A stretch of 43,204 nt of DNA from Pseudomonas sp. GL-B-19 (GCF_019956415.1 NZ_JAHBDK010000046.1:1-43204), one strand, 5' to 3'; shown: positions 32,815 through 41,499, counted from the stretch's first letter. The notes: generated by a model not told the origin, from the sequence alone. Made by a program: numbers and translations.

Positions 32815-33807
32815 TCACCCCATCAACCGAGCCGTGCCAAACAGCCTGACCCGACTCAATTCCCCTTCCACTTCTTCCAGCAAAATCGGCGCCGTGCCGC
32901 CCGGCATCACCACTTTCACTTCACCTGCCGCCACCCAACCCACCCGCCACGCCGCGCAAGCCACGGCACTGGCGCTAGTGCCCGACGACGCCGTCGGCCC
33001 TTCCCCGCGCTCAAACACCCGCGCTACGACCTGGCCTTCAGATTCAAGCGTCGCCCACTGCACATTCACCCCTGCCGGACACGGTTCACCGGCTCCGGTC
33101 GGCATGGCATAAGCAATCCGCATCAATCCTTCTGCCAACGGTGATTCACGCATTTGCTCATTGCTCGGTAATGCAGCGGCGCTCGCCACCAGCGTCACGC
33201 AATGCGGATTGCCGATGCGCACAAACTGGCTGCGATTCCAGGCTGGTTCAAGCGCGGACAATGGCCGCACATGGCTGACTTCTCGCTCATTCAACAGCAC
33301 GCTTTCAACCCCTTGCGCGCCCACCGCTTGTGGCCCTAACGAAGGTTTCCCCAAATCCAGCCAGAATCCTTGCACACCATCGACCTCGGCCGGTTTGACT
33401 GACGTCTCCCCCGGCGAAACCGCGTCCGTCTTGTCGTGATGAACCCGCAACAGGCACCCATCCTCCATCGGCATCAATCCGTGCTCACTAAGCGCCTGAG
33501 AAAAAATTGTCAGCCCATTGCCACTGCGTTCGGCTAACGTGCCGTCGGTGTTGACGATCAGCAAGTCATAAGGCGGCACCGATTGAAACGGCCCGACCAG
33601 CAAGCCGTCACTGCGATGGTCTTTGCTGCCGGGCGGCTGAGTGCCGGAGGCCCAACCACAAAACGCCTCGATGGCCGCCAACGCCCAGTTCTCTCGGGTT
33701 TGTGCGGCAAAGTCGGCCTGTTCGGGCAGATCGATTCCGCTATCACGCACGGCATCAGGTGCCACGACGATATAAATATTGCCCCGTGCATCGTACATCT
33801 GCGTCAT
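32815..33807 (-). CDS. Diaminopimelate epimerase-like protein lacking both catalytic cysteines
   Basis: The protein (330 residues) follows the two-domain DapF layout, with the substrate loops NTDGTLAERSGNGLTIF and EGPTASSGTSASAVAC. In true DapF each loop holds a catalytic Cys, in (M/S)CGNG and ACG(T/S)GA. Here both positions are Ser: Ser95 and Ser275. Two-base racemisation by thiols is therefore unlikely. Members of the related proline-racemase group with one changed Cys act as dehydratases, so another chemistry is possible. The ATG at 33807 has AGGAGG at 5 nt, a strong start; the much longer ORF to 34404 is antisense to the MFS gene. It diverges from the transporter gene. Confidence 0.85.
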   Translation of the reverse strand: MTQMYDARGNIYIVVAPDAVRDSGIDLPEQADFAAQTRENWALAAIEAFCGWASGTQPPGSKDHRSDGLLVGPFQSVPPYDLLIVNTDGTLAERSGNGLTIFSQALSEHGLMPMEDGCLLRVHHDKTDAVSPGETSVKPAEVDGVQGFWLDLGKPSLGPQAVGAQGVESVLLNEREVSHVRPLSALEPAWNRSQFVRIGNPHCVTLVASAAALPSNEQMRESPLAEGLMRIAYAMPTGAGEPCPAGVNVQWATLESEGQVVARVFERGEGPTASSGTSASAVACAAWRVGWVAAGEVKVVMPGGTAPILLEEVEGELSRVRLFGTARLMG

Positions 33808-33902
33808 GTCGCCTCCTGTCTGAACACTCAATTTATCGACGATATCGCGAAACAGCGACAGGCTGTGCAAGGATGTGGACCTGTCGGGCCGCGAACTGCT
33901 GC

Positions 33903-33938
33903 GGACACTGATCGAACCCGCGGGATCAGTCAGTGTCC
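33903..33938. promoter_or_regulatory. 9-bp inverted repeat in the DapF-like/MFS divergent promoter region
   Basis: GGACACTGA at 33903-33911 and TCAGTGTCC at 33930-33938 are perfect arms separated by 18 bp that themselves contain GATC facing GATC. The site lies about 35-70 bp upstream of the MFS start and about 100 bp from the DapF-like start. It could be an operator shared by both genes or an RNA hairpin in the MFS leader. Confidence 0.55.
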
Positions 33939-33972
33939 CTTGGGGATGCGACGTTTTTTGCCAAGGATTGAT

Positions 33973-35124
33973 ATGACCCATTTCCACACCCAAACCCCAC
34001 TGGTTCCCGGCCGACTGGAGCAGATGTCCACCCGCGTGGCGTTCTTCATTGCCGGTCTCGGCATCGCCGCCTGGGCGCCGCTGGTGCCTTATGCCAAGGC
34101 GCGGGCCGGGCTGGATGAAGGGACGCTCGGTGTGTTGCTGTTGTGCCTCGGGGTGGGGTCGATTCTGGCGATGCCGTTGGCCGGGATGTTGGCCGCGCGG
34201 TTCGGTTGCCGGCGCGTGACGGCGGGCGGAACGTTGCTGATTTGCGCGGCCTTGCCGTTGCTGGCGACGGTGTCGACCGTGCCGGCGTTGATCGCCACGC
34301 TGTTCATGTTCGGCGCCGGGCTGGGCACGGTGGATTCGACGGTCAACCTGCAAGCGGTGATCGTCGAACGGGCCAGTGGCAAGAACATGATGTCCGGCTT
34401 TCACGGGATGTTCAGCCTGGGCGGGATCGTCGGTGCGGCGGGCGTCAGCGGCCTGCTCGGCTTTGGAATGTCACCGCTGGGCGCGATGTTGGTAGTGATT
34501 ACGGTGCTGGTGCTGGCCTTGCTGAAAGCTGCGCCGCACCTGTTGCCTTACGCCAGCGAAAGCACTGGGCCGGTGTTTGCCGTGCCCCATGGCATCGTGC
34601 TGTTTATTGGCGGGATGTGCTTCATCGTGTTCCTGGCCGAAGGCGCAGCGCTCGACTGGAGCGCGGTGTTCCTGGCACAAGAGCGCGGGATCGACACGGC
34701 GTATGCGGGCCTGGGGTATGCGGCCTTTGCGTTGACCATGACAGCCGGGCGCTTGACCGGTGACCGGATTGTCCGGCGTCTGGGTGCTACGCGGGTAATT
34801 GTGTTCGGTGGGCTGACGGCCGCAGCGGGCCTGGCGCTGGCCACGTTCGCACCGGCCTGGGAGGCGGCGCTGGCGGGTTATGCACTACTGGGCGCGGGGT
34901 GTTCGAACATTGTGCCGGTGCTGTACACCGCCGTCGGCAAACAGACTGTCATGCCCGAGCACATCGCCGTGCCGGCCATCACCACGCTGGGCTACGCCGG
35001 CATCCTCGCCGGCCCGGCGGTGATCGGGTTTGTCGCCCATGGCAGCAGTTTGAGTTTTGCCTTTGGGTTGATGGCGTTGCTGCTGGTGGCGGTGGCCATC
35101 GGCGGCAAGGTGTTGAAAGCCTGA
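33973..35124 (+). CDS. MFS transporter (YbjJ-like)
   Basis: This is an inner-membrane major-facilitator protein of 383 residues with about twelve hydrophobic helices. It carries an A-motif-like loop (GMLAARFGCRRVTAGG) after TM2 and a second-half GRLTGDRIVRRLG. It resembles the YbjJ group, whose substrates are mostly unknown. The ATG at 33973 has AAGGA at 33963-33967. The open frame from 33583 overlaps the opposite gene and was excluded. Divergence from the DapF-like gene suggests linked roles in handling an amino acid or related metabolite, which is inference. Confidence 0.92.
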   Translation: MTHFHTQTPLVPGRLEQMSTRVAFFIAGLGIAAWAPLVPYAKARAGLDEGTLGVLLLCLGVGSILAMPLAGMLAARFGCRRVTAGGTLLICAALPLLATVSTVPALIATLFMFGAGLGTVDSTVNLQAVIVERASGKNMMSGFHGMFSLGGIVGAAGVSGLLGFGMSPLGAMLVVITVLVLALLKAAPHLLPYASESTGPVFAVPHGIVLFIGGMCFIVFLAEGAALDWSAVFLAQERGIDTAYAGLGYAAFALTMTAGRLTGDRIVRRLGATRVIVFGGLTAAAGLALATFAPAWEAALAGYALLGAGCSNIVPVLYTAVGKQTVMPEHIAVPAITTLGYAGILAGPAVIGFVAHGSSLSFAFGLMALLLVAVAIGGKVLKA

Positions 35125-35129
35125 TAAAG

Positions 35130-35225
35130 CAATCGCCAGCAGGCTGGCTCCCACAGGGGATCTTCAGCAAACACAATATCTGTGTATGAAGGAGATCAAT
35201 GTGGGAGCCAGCCTGCTGGCGATGG
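35130..35225. repeat. REP doublet with palindromic spacer
   Basis: AATCGCCAGCAGGCTGGCTC and its inverted copy ending GCCAGCCTGCTGGCGATGG enclose GATCTTCAG... and a matching GAGATC. It lies between the convergent MFS and fecA genes. Confidence 0.92.
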
Positions 35226-35240
35226 GGTCACCTCGGTCTT

Positions 35241-37664
35241 TTAGAACCCCACACTGGCCTGCACAAAGAACGTACGCGGTGCACCCACATACATCCCCGA
35301 GTTGTTGTCGCTGGACCGGGTGAAGTATTGCTTGTCGAAGATGTTTTTCACCCCGGCGCCGAGCTTCAGGTTTGACAGCTGCGAACCGAAGTCATACCCA
35401 CCGCGCACGTTCCAGGTCATGTAACCCGGAATGTCGCCAAACTGGCCGTCCGCTGATCCTTCGGTAATGTAATTGCCGTTGAAGCTGCCATCTGCGTTCA
35501 CGCCTGTGCCCGGCGAACGCTGCTTGGACTGGGCATACGCATCGAGGTTGTAGGTCCAGCGATTGATATCGTAACGCAGCCCGGCGGTGGCCACCTGACG
35601 CGAATAGAACGGCAAATCCCGGCCCTTGAAGCCTGGAATATCGCCTTCATAAGTCGCACGGGTGTAGGTGAAACCGCTGTAGGCAGTCAGGCCGTCGAGC
35701 ATCGGGTTGAGCGCGGACAGGTCGTAATGCACCGACGCTTCCAGGCCCTGGTGCTTGGTCGCGCCGAGGTTGGTCCAGCCCACGTCGTTGCTGATGTATT
35801 GCAGCTCGTCATCGAAGTCGATGTAGAACAGCGTCACTTCCCCGCCCCATACTTCATCGTTGTAGCGCGTGCCGACCTCGTAAGTCTTGGCTTTTTCCGG
35901 CTCCAGGCCATTGGCGGTGCTGTCACCTATACCGCCCTGGCCGAGCTGGAAATATTGCAGGCTGCCGAACGAGGTTTCGTAGTTGGCGAACAGCTTCCAC
36001 TCTTCGGACAGGTGATACATCACGCTCAGGGCCGGCAGCGGTTCGTTGCTTTCGATGCTGCGGTTCTTCTCCGGCACGCGCTTGCCGGCAGTGTCGAGCA
36101 CCGGGCGGTCATGCCAGTCCGTGCTGATGTGTTCGAAGCGAATGCCCGGGGTCACGGTCCAGTTGCCGACGTCGATTTTATTGTCGAGGTACACCGAGTT
36201 GGCTTCGGTGCCGCCGGTACGGTCCTGGAACACGTGGCCGTCAGAGGTCGGGGTCAGCACCGGCTGATTGTTCACCAGGGCGACACGGCTCGTCTCTTCG
36301 TGCATGGCTTCTTTGAGGTAGCGATAGCCGACGCTGACTTCCTGAGTGGTCGGGCCCGCCTCAAACACATGGGACACCCGTGGTTCGATGCCAAAGGTGT
36401 AGTAAGTGCGCGGGTAAGAACTCAGGGTTTTCTGGTCGCGGGCAGCGATGTTGCTGCCACGAAAACTGTCGGTGTAGTACGTCAGTACTTCGGCTTGGGT
36501 ACGGTCGTCGATCTGCCGTGCCCACCGGAACGACACGTCCTTGCGGCGGCCGCTGAAGTTGTCGTTGTCGCGCACGGACTGGAACGGGTCAGCGTCGTAC
36601 TGCTGTTGCGTCAGGCCGCCGGGCATGTCGGCGTTGGCGTCGTAGTAGTGAAAGTTGAGGCTGAAATAGTCGACATCGGTCGGTGCCCACTGGGTCTTGA
36701 GGAGCACATCGGAGATGTCGTTGCCGTTGTTGCTTTCGCGGTAACCGTTGCCGTTCACCCCGGAATACAACAACGCCATGCCGATGCCGTTATCCGCAGT
36801 GCCGCCGAGGAACGCGGTGTCGAGGTGTTTCCAGCCACCGTACTGCGAAGTTTCCAGGGTGGTGCCAATTTCACCGGTGGCTTCTTGCGGGATCGCGCGC
36901 GTCACGAAGTTGATCACGCCACCGACGTTTTGTGGCCCGTAACGCACAGATCCGGCGCCACGCACCACGTCGATGCTGTCAAGGTTGCCCGAGGAAATCG
37001 GTGCCATCGACAGCTGCGGTTGACCATACGGCGCAAACGCGGCCGGCACGCCGTCGATCAATACGGTGGAGCGTGGCGACAGGCGCGAGGTCAGGCCGCG
37101 CACCCCGACGTTCAGGGAAATATCGCTGCCACCGGTGCCGTTGGCGTCCTGCACTTGCACGCCGGGGACGCGCTTGAGCACCTCGCCAACGTTCATCGCG
37201 CCTTGCTCGACCATCGCTTCGCGGCGAACCACCGTACGCGCGCCGGGATGGTTCTGCACCAAGGCCACGTCGGCATCGCCGAGCCAGTCGCCGACCACTT
37301 TGATATCGGTCACGTCCAACTCCAGCGGCCCGTTCGAAGCGGACGTCGGCGCGGGCGTCAACGTGACCGAGCCTTGATCGATCTGGTATTGCAGACCGCT
37401 ACCTTGCAGCAATTGGCGCAAGGCCTGTTCCGGCGAGATGTCGCCGTCGACAGCTGGGGCTTGTTTGCCGGCGACCAGTTCAGGATTGAAAAAAACCTGC
37501 AACGACGTTTGCTGGCCCAACTGGCTCAGGGCCTGGCCCAACGGCTGTGCCTGAATATGGATACCACCGGCGGCGAACGCCTGGGGCAGCGCGGCGCTGA
37601 CCGTCAAGGCGAGCGCCAGCGGCAACCAATGGGATTGTTTGGGGTTGGCAGAGGTGTTTTTCAC
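35241..37664 (-). CDS. fecA: TonB-dependent ferric citrate receptor
   Basis: This is an 807-residue outer-membrane receptor. A signal peptide (ending near AFAAG) precedes a signalling STN domain (about 35-105) that talks to FecR, a TonB-box region, a plug (STVLIDGVPAAFAPYGQPQL, VVRGAGSVRYGPQNVGGVIN) and a 22-strand barrel ending in Phe (FFVQASVGF). The plug and barrel match E. coli FecA closely (for example VVGDWLGDA, GIRFEHIS, PALSVMYHL), so ferric dicitrate is the likely ligand. The start is GTG at 37664. It is downstream of fecR and fecI in the same direction. Confidence 0.93.
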   Translation of the reverse strand: MKNTSANPKQSHWLPLALALTVSAALPQAFAAGGIHIQAQPLGQALSQLGQQTSLQVFFNPELVAGKQAPAVDGDISPEQALRQLLQGSGLQYQIDQGSVTLTPAPTSASNGPLELDVTDIKVVGDWLGDADVALVQNHPGARTVVRREAMVEQGAMNVGEVLKRVPGVQVQDANGTGGSDISLNVGVRGLTSRLSPRSTVLIDGVPAAFAPYGQPQLSMAPISSGNLDSIDVVRGAGSVRYGPQNVGGVINFVTRAIPQEATGEIGTTLETSQYGGWKHLDTAFLGGTADNGIGMALLYSGVNGNGYRESNNGNDISDVLLKTQWAPTDVDYFSLNFHYYDANADMPGGLTQQQYDADPFQSVRDNDNFSGRRKDVSFRWARQIDDRTQAEVLTYYTDSFRGSNIAARDQKTLSSYPRTYYTFGIEPRVSHVFEAGPTTQEVSVGYRYLKEAMHEETSRVALVNNQPVLTPTSDGHVFQDRTGGTEANSVYLDNKIDVGNWTVTPGIRFEHISTDWHDRPVLDTAGKRVPEKNRSIESNEPLPALSVMYHLSEEWKLFANYETSFGSLQYFQLGQGGIGDSTANGLEPEKAKTYEVGTRYNDEVWGGEVTLFYIDFDDELQYISNDVGWTNLGATKHQGLEASVHYDLSALNPMLDGLTAYSGFTYTRATYEGDIPGFKGRDLPFYSRQVATAGLRYDINRWTYNLDAYAQSKQRSPGTGVNADGSFNGNYITEGSADGQFGDIPGYMTWNVRGGYDFGSQLSNLKLGAGVKNIFDKQYFTRSSDNNSGMYVGAPRTFFVQASVGF

Positions 37665-37761
37665 GTCGAACAGTGTCCTGTGGATCGCAAGCGCATGCGT
37701 TTGTTAATGCAAACCAGTTGCAGTTGGACAAGAAGACGATGAACTCGAAAAAAACCTGAAT

Positions 37762-38736
37762 TTATTTTGAAATTATTTCCTGACTGCCGTCATCGAGGGT
37801 GCGTACGGCCACCGGCAGGATGCTCGGCAAGGCCTTGATGAGTGCGTCGGTGTTGTCGGAATTGGATACGCTGGTCATGCGCAGATTGCCGACTTTGTCG
37901 TTGCCGACGGTGAGCGGTTTCTCGCGGTAACGCGACACTTCGGCAGCCACCTCGCTGAGGCTGGCGTTGTTGAACACCAGTTTGCCGCTACGCCACGCGG
38001 CCAGCTCGGCCGGGTTGACCGCATAAGCCGCCGCGACAACCCCTTGGGCATCGATGCGAGTGCCGAGGCCGGCAGTGAGACTAATGACATCGGCGCCCTG
38101 CCCCCGAACCTTGACCGTACCCTGCTCCACTGCCACCCGGGTTTGCGACGGATCGCGGCGCACATCGAAGCGCGTGCCGGTGACCGTCACCTGGCCGTTG
38201 CCCGCTTCGACCACAAACGGTCGGCTGGTGTCGTGCTCGACGCTGAACATCGCTTCGCCCTCAGTCAGCTCGATGCCACGCCGGTCTTTTTCAAAGCGCA
38301 CCTGAATACGGCTACGGCTGTTCATGTCTACCAACGAACCGTCCGGCAATACCACATGGCGACGTTCACCCAGCTCCGTGGAATATTCGGCGGTAAAAGG
38401 CGCCGGTCGATGCAATCCGCTGAACCATCCCACGCCCAGCGCCACGGCCACCACACTGGCCGCCACCGCATACCGCGCCCACGGCTGACGTGCGCGGTGA
38501 GTCGGCGCGGTTTCACACAAGGCTTGCAGGCGCGCGGCCGGCACCAGGTCAGCCGCCATCCACAAGCCCTGAAGCATTTCGTATTCGTCTTGATGTTGAG
38601 GATGTTCGTTCAGCCAGGCCTCGAAGCGCCGATACTCCCCAACGTCCACGGACGGTTCCTGCAAACGCACAAACCACCGCGCAGCATCGTCGCGAACCGT
38701 TGTTTGCCCGCACGCACAATCACGAGTATCCATCAT
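37762..38736 (-). CDS. fecR: FecR-family anti-sigma/transmembrane regulator
   Basis: This is an inner-membrane regulator of 324 residues that relays FecA occupancy to the sigma factor FecI. The cytoplasmic N-terminal domain has ARWFVRLQEPSVDVGEYRRF and EAWLNEHPQHQDEYEML. One membrane segment lies at about 92-110 (ASVVAVALGVGWFSGL), and a periplasmic FecR domain follows (TELGERRHVVLPDGSLVDMN, GEAMFSVEHD, VTGTRFDV). The ATG at 38736 has AGGA 6 nt upstream; a frame open to 38805 is not needed. It starts 40 bp after fecI. Confidence 0.93.
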   Translation of the reverse strand: MMDTRDCACGQTTVRDDAARWFVRLQEPSVDVGEYRRFEAWLNEHPQHQDEYEMLQGLWMAADLVPAARLQALCETAPTHRARQPWARYAVAASVVAVALGVGWFSGLHRPAPFTAEYSTELGERRHVVLPDGSLVDMNSRSRIQVRFEKDRRGIELTEGEAMFSVEHDTSRPFVVEAGNGQVTVTGTRFDVRRDPSQTRVAVEQGTVKVRGQGADVISLTAGLGTRIDAQGVVAAAYAVNPAELAAWRSGKLVFNNASLSEVAAEVSRYREKPLTVGNDKVGNLRMTSVSNSDNTDALIKALPSILPVAVRTLDDGSQEIISK

Positions 38737-38776
38737 GGAAGTTCCTGCTTGGCTGGGGGTGAGAAGGCGCGGCCGC

Positions 38777-39277
38777 TCATGGTTGCGATCCGTCGAGGCG
38801 GTCACGCAGATGCCGCAGGGTGCGGATCATATACTTTTCCACCATGTTCTTGGACAGACCCAGGCGTTCGGCGATTTCAGCCTGGGTCAGGCCTTCGATC
38901 TTTTGCCATACAAACACCTTGCGGCAATTGACCGGCAACTCGGTGAGCGCCCGTTCGATGGAATCAGCCAACTGGATCGCCTGCATGTAGTGCTCCGGGT
39001 CGCCGGACGACGACACACTGAGATCAATCGCCTCCGACTCCATGGCGCCCCGCCGATCCTCACGCCGATAACCGTCCACCGCGATGTTGCGCGCGGTCTG
39101 GTGCAGATACGCCCGAGGTTGTTCCACCCCCGCCGAATTCGACTCAAGCACCCGCACGAAGGTGTCGTGGGCCAGGTCCTCGGCCTGCTGACGATTTCTC
39201 AGGCGACGGGTCCAGGTGCCAACCAACTCTTCGTAATACTCGAAAAAGCCATGTCTGCGGGGCAGCTTGGGGGTCAT
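38777..39277 (-). CDS. fecI: ECF sigma factor, FecI type
   Basis: This is a 166-residue ECF sigma factor that directs transcription of fecA when the receptor is loaded. Region 2 has LRNRQQAEDLAHDTFVRVLE and region 4 has GLTQAEIAERLGLSKNMVEKY. The ATG at 39277 fits the family; a frame open to 39373 runs across the Fur-like site. fecR follows at once, and the fecA promoter between 37665 and 37761 is its expected target. Confidence 0.94.
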   Translation of the reverse strand: MTPKLPRRHGFFEYYEELVGTWTRRLRNRQQAEDLAHDTFVRVLESNSAGVEQPRAYLHQTARNIAVDGYRREDRRGAMESEAIDLSVSSSGDPEHYMQAIQLADSIERALTELPVNCRKVFVWQKIEGLTQAEIAERLGLSKNMVEKYMIRTLRHLRDRLDGSQP

Positions 39278-39302
39278 TGCGGTGTGCTGTGGAGACGGGG
39301 TG

Positions 39303-39323
39303 CGAATAGTAATGCTTCCTATT
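39303..39323. promoter_or_regulatory. Candidate Fur box upstream of fecI
   Basis: CGAATAGTAATGCTTCCTATT fits a degenerate 6-1-6 Fur-type palindrome (AATAGT / TCCTATT) about 26 bp upstream of the fecI ATG. Fur repression of fecI under iron-replete conditions is the known arrangement in this family. The match is partial. Confidence 0.55.
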
Positions 39324-39375
39324 AACTGGAAGCAATGGATTCCACGTCGCCCGTGTCTCCATTTGTCAGTCAAGC

Positions 39376-39402
39376 CAACGGCCCCCGTTGCAGGGGCCGT
39401 TG
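39376..39402. terminator. 10-bp-arm hairpin downstream of the aldehyde dehydrogenase gene
   Basis: CAACGGCCCC and GGGGCCGTTG form a perfect stem around a seven-base loop. It lies 13 bp past the dehydrogenase stop and just outside the fecI promoter. No T-tract follows, so it may act as a structural 3' end and insulate the two operons. Confidence 0.65.
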
Positions 39403-39414
39403 CAAATCACTCAA

Positions 39415-40905
39415 TCAATGCGCGATGCACACCGATTTCAGCTCGGTATACGCCTCGATCACCGCGCGACCAAACTCACGGCCCATGCCCGATTGCTTAA
39501 CGCCACCAAACGGCATCGCCGGGTCCAGCAACACGTGGGCGTTGACCCACACCGTGCCGGCCTCGATACGCGGCACCAGGTTCATGGCTTTGCCAAGGTC
39601 GTTGGTCCACAGGCTGGCGGCCAGGCCGTAGCGGTTGTCGTTGGCCAGCGCGATCACGGCGTCTTCGTCGTCGAACGGCATCACGCCCAGCACCGGGCCG
39701 AACACTTCTTCACGGGCCACGGCCATGCTGTGGTCGATGTCGGCCAGAATGGTCGGCTGCACGTAGAAGCCCTCGCCTTCCACCAACTCACCGCCCGACA
39801 CCACTCGCGCGCCTTCGCTGCGAGCCAGTTCGATGTGTTTGAGCACGCTTTGTTGTTGCTTGCGCGACACCAGCGGATTGATCGCGGCATTGCAGTTCAT
39901 GCCGGCACCGATAGGCATGGCGGATACCGCCGCCGCTAGCGCTTCGACGAATTGGTCGTGGATCGAACGGTGCACATAGAAGCGCGAAGCTGCCGCGCAG
40001 ACCTGGCCGTTGTTCAGCAGGCCGCCGAGGATCGCGCCTTGAACGGCTTTTTCGATGTCGGCATCGGCCAACACGATCATCGGGTTTTTGCCGCCCAGTT
40101 CCAGCGAGAAGCGCGTCATGTTTTCCATGCACGCCACGCCGACACTTTTGCCCACGGCGGTGGAGCCGGTGAACGACACTTTGCTCACCAACGGATGCGC
40201 CGTCAGCACGCCACCGACCGAGGCGCCGCCACCAGTGACGACGTTGAACACGCCGGCCGGAATACCCGCTTCCAACGCCAGTTCAGCGAGGCGCATGGCG
40301 GTCAACGGGGTTTCCATCGCCGGTTTGATGATCACGGTGCAACCGGTGGCCAGCGCCGGCATCAGCTTCCAGGCGGCGATCAATAGCGGGAAGTTCCACG
40401 GCACAATCCCGACCACCACGCCCACCGGCTCACGCTTGGTGAACGCAGTGAATTTGGCGCCCGGTGGCAGCGGGATCGACACGTCGAAGGTCTGGCCTTC
40501 GATCTTGGTCGCCCAGCCGGACATGTAGCGCATGAACTCCACGGTGGCGTTCAAGTCGAGGGCGCGGGCCATGTTGATCGACTTGCCCTGACTCAAGGTT
40601 TCCAGTTGCGCCAGCTCTTCGGCGTGCGCCTCCACCAGTGCGGTGAAGTTCAGCAGAATGCGTTCGCGGTCGGCCGGACGCAAACCGGACCACACGCCGG
40701 ATTTGAACGCGGCGTGGGACGACTGCACAGCGCGCTCGACCACGTCCAGCGGCGCGTCCAGGGTTTCGCAAAGGGTTTGCCCGGTGGCCGGGTTGACCAC
40801 GGAGATAGTCGGGCCATCCGCCAACACCCATTGCCCGTCAATGAAGCAGCCATGGCGGCGCTCAAGGAAGGCAGCTACCTGCGGCAGAATTTCAACGTTG
40901 CTCAT
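39415..40905 (-). CDS. Aldehyde dehydrogenase, phenylacetaldehyde-dehydrogenase-like
   Basis: This is an NAD(P)-dependent dehydrogenase of 496 residues that oxidises an aldehyde to an acid. All core residues are present: Asn171 (PWNFPL), Lys194 (VIIKPAMET), Glu269 (SLELGGKNP) and catalytic Cys303 (GQVCAAASR). The pattern is nearest to phenylacetaldehyde dehydrogenases (FeaB/PadA type), but substrate choice from sequence is uncertain. The ATG at 40905 is used. A cytochrome c gene ends 48 bp upstream on the same strand, so they form an operon, divergent from an outer-membrane barrel gene. Confidence 0.9.
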   Translation of the reverse strand: MSNVEILPQVAAFLERRHGCFIDGQWVLADGPTISVVNPATGQTLCETLDAPLDVVERAVQSSHAAFKSGVWSGLRPADRERILLNFTALVEAHAEELAQLETLSQGKSINMARALDLNATVEFMRYMSGWATKIEGQTFDVSIPLPPGAKFTAFTKREPVGVVVGIVPWNFPLLIAAWKLMPALATGCTVIIKPAMETPLTAMRLAELALEAGIPAGVFNVVTGGGASVGGVLTAHPLVSKVSFTGSTAVGKSVGVACMENMTRFSLELGGKNPMIVLADADIEKAVQGAILGGLLNNGQVCAAASRFYVHRSIHDQFVEALAAAVSAMPIGAGMNCNAAINPLVSRKQQQSVLKHIELARSEGARVVSGGELVEGEGFYVQPTILADIDHSMAVAREEVFGPVLGVMPFDDEDAVIALANDNRYGLAASLWTNDLGKAMNLVPRIEAGTVWVNAHVLLDPAMPFGGVKQSGMGREFGRAVIEAYTELKSVCIAH

Positions 40906-40953
40906 AATTCACCTGTCGTTCGAACGTGGGGTTCAGCCTGGAAGTCCGGCTGA

Positions 40954-41343
40954 TTAGCGTTGTTCTTTGAGATAGCAAACGACCGCCTGACGGTCGTCGG
41001 CGGAGGCCAGCCCCATGTAGGGCATGTAGGTCCCGGGCACATAGGCCTGGGGTTGGGTGATCAATTGGCTGATGGTTTCGGCTTGCCAGGTCACATCTTT
41101 GCTGCGCATCGCCTGGGAGTAGCTGAAGCCTTCGAGCGAGCCGGACTTGCGCCCGACCACGCCCGACAGGTTCGGCCCCATCATCCCGGCCATGCCTTTG
41201 CTCACGGAGTGGCAGACCCCGCACTCATTGGCGAACACCTGGGCGCCGTGGCCCTGGTCGGGCGCGCAGTCGGCGGCAACCACGGTTTGTGCCAACACCA
41301 GTGACAGCAAACCCATGAGGGAGAATTTCTGTGAAGTGAACAT
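40954..41343 (-). CDS. Periplasmic class I cytochrome c
   Basis: The 129-residue protein has a signal peptide (FSLMGLLSLVLAQTVVA), a single heme-binding motif CGVCH (Cys41, Cys44, His45) and a likely Met axial ligand in GTYMPYMGLA. It resembles mitochondrial-type c550 proteins that accept electrons from periplasmic dehydrogenases. The ATG at 41343 opens the signal peptide. It is the first gene of a pair with the aldehyde dehydrogenase; a periplasmic alcohol or amine dehydrogenase partner would be expected, but none lies in this window. Confidence 0.93.
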   Translation of the reverse strand: MFTSQKFSLMGLLSLVLAQTVVAADCAPDQGHGAQVFANECGVCHSVSKGMAGMMGPNLSGVVGRKSGSLEGFSYSQAMRSKDVTWQAETISQLITQPQAYVPGTYMPYMGLASADDRQAVVCYLKEQR

Positions 41344-41470
41344 AAGAATGCGACCTTGAGAATCCGTGAGGGGAAGCAACAGCAGGGTTGATACGGATTG
41401 TCAGCGGTCAGTGACGCGCAGGTTTTGCCCTGCGTGCCAGTCGTGTTGGCGGGGCTGCCAAACCGGGCAT

Positions 41471-41499
41471 TTTGGCAAGCACAGGCAACTCTTTGGCAA
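41471..41499. promoter_or_regulatory. Direct repeats TTTGGCAA x2, 21 bp apart
   Basis: TTTGGCAA at 41471-41478 and again at 41492-41499 are two helical turns apart, in the divergent region between the cytochrome c and outer-membrane barrel genes. An inverted GCCAAA at 41457-41462 extends the array. This is the shape of an AraC-family operator, and FeaR-like regulators of that family control aromatic-amine genes. No such regulator gene lies in the window. Confidence 0.5.

Noticed and set aside
35727..37742. Plus-strand frame of 671 codons over fecA
   Set aside because: Antisense shadow of fecA, whose own frame matches FecA closely.
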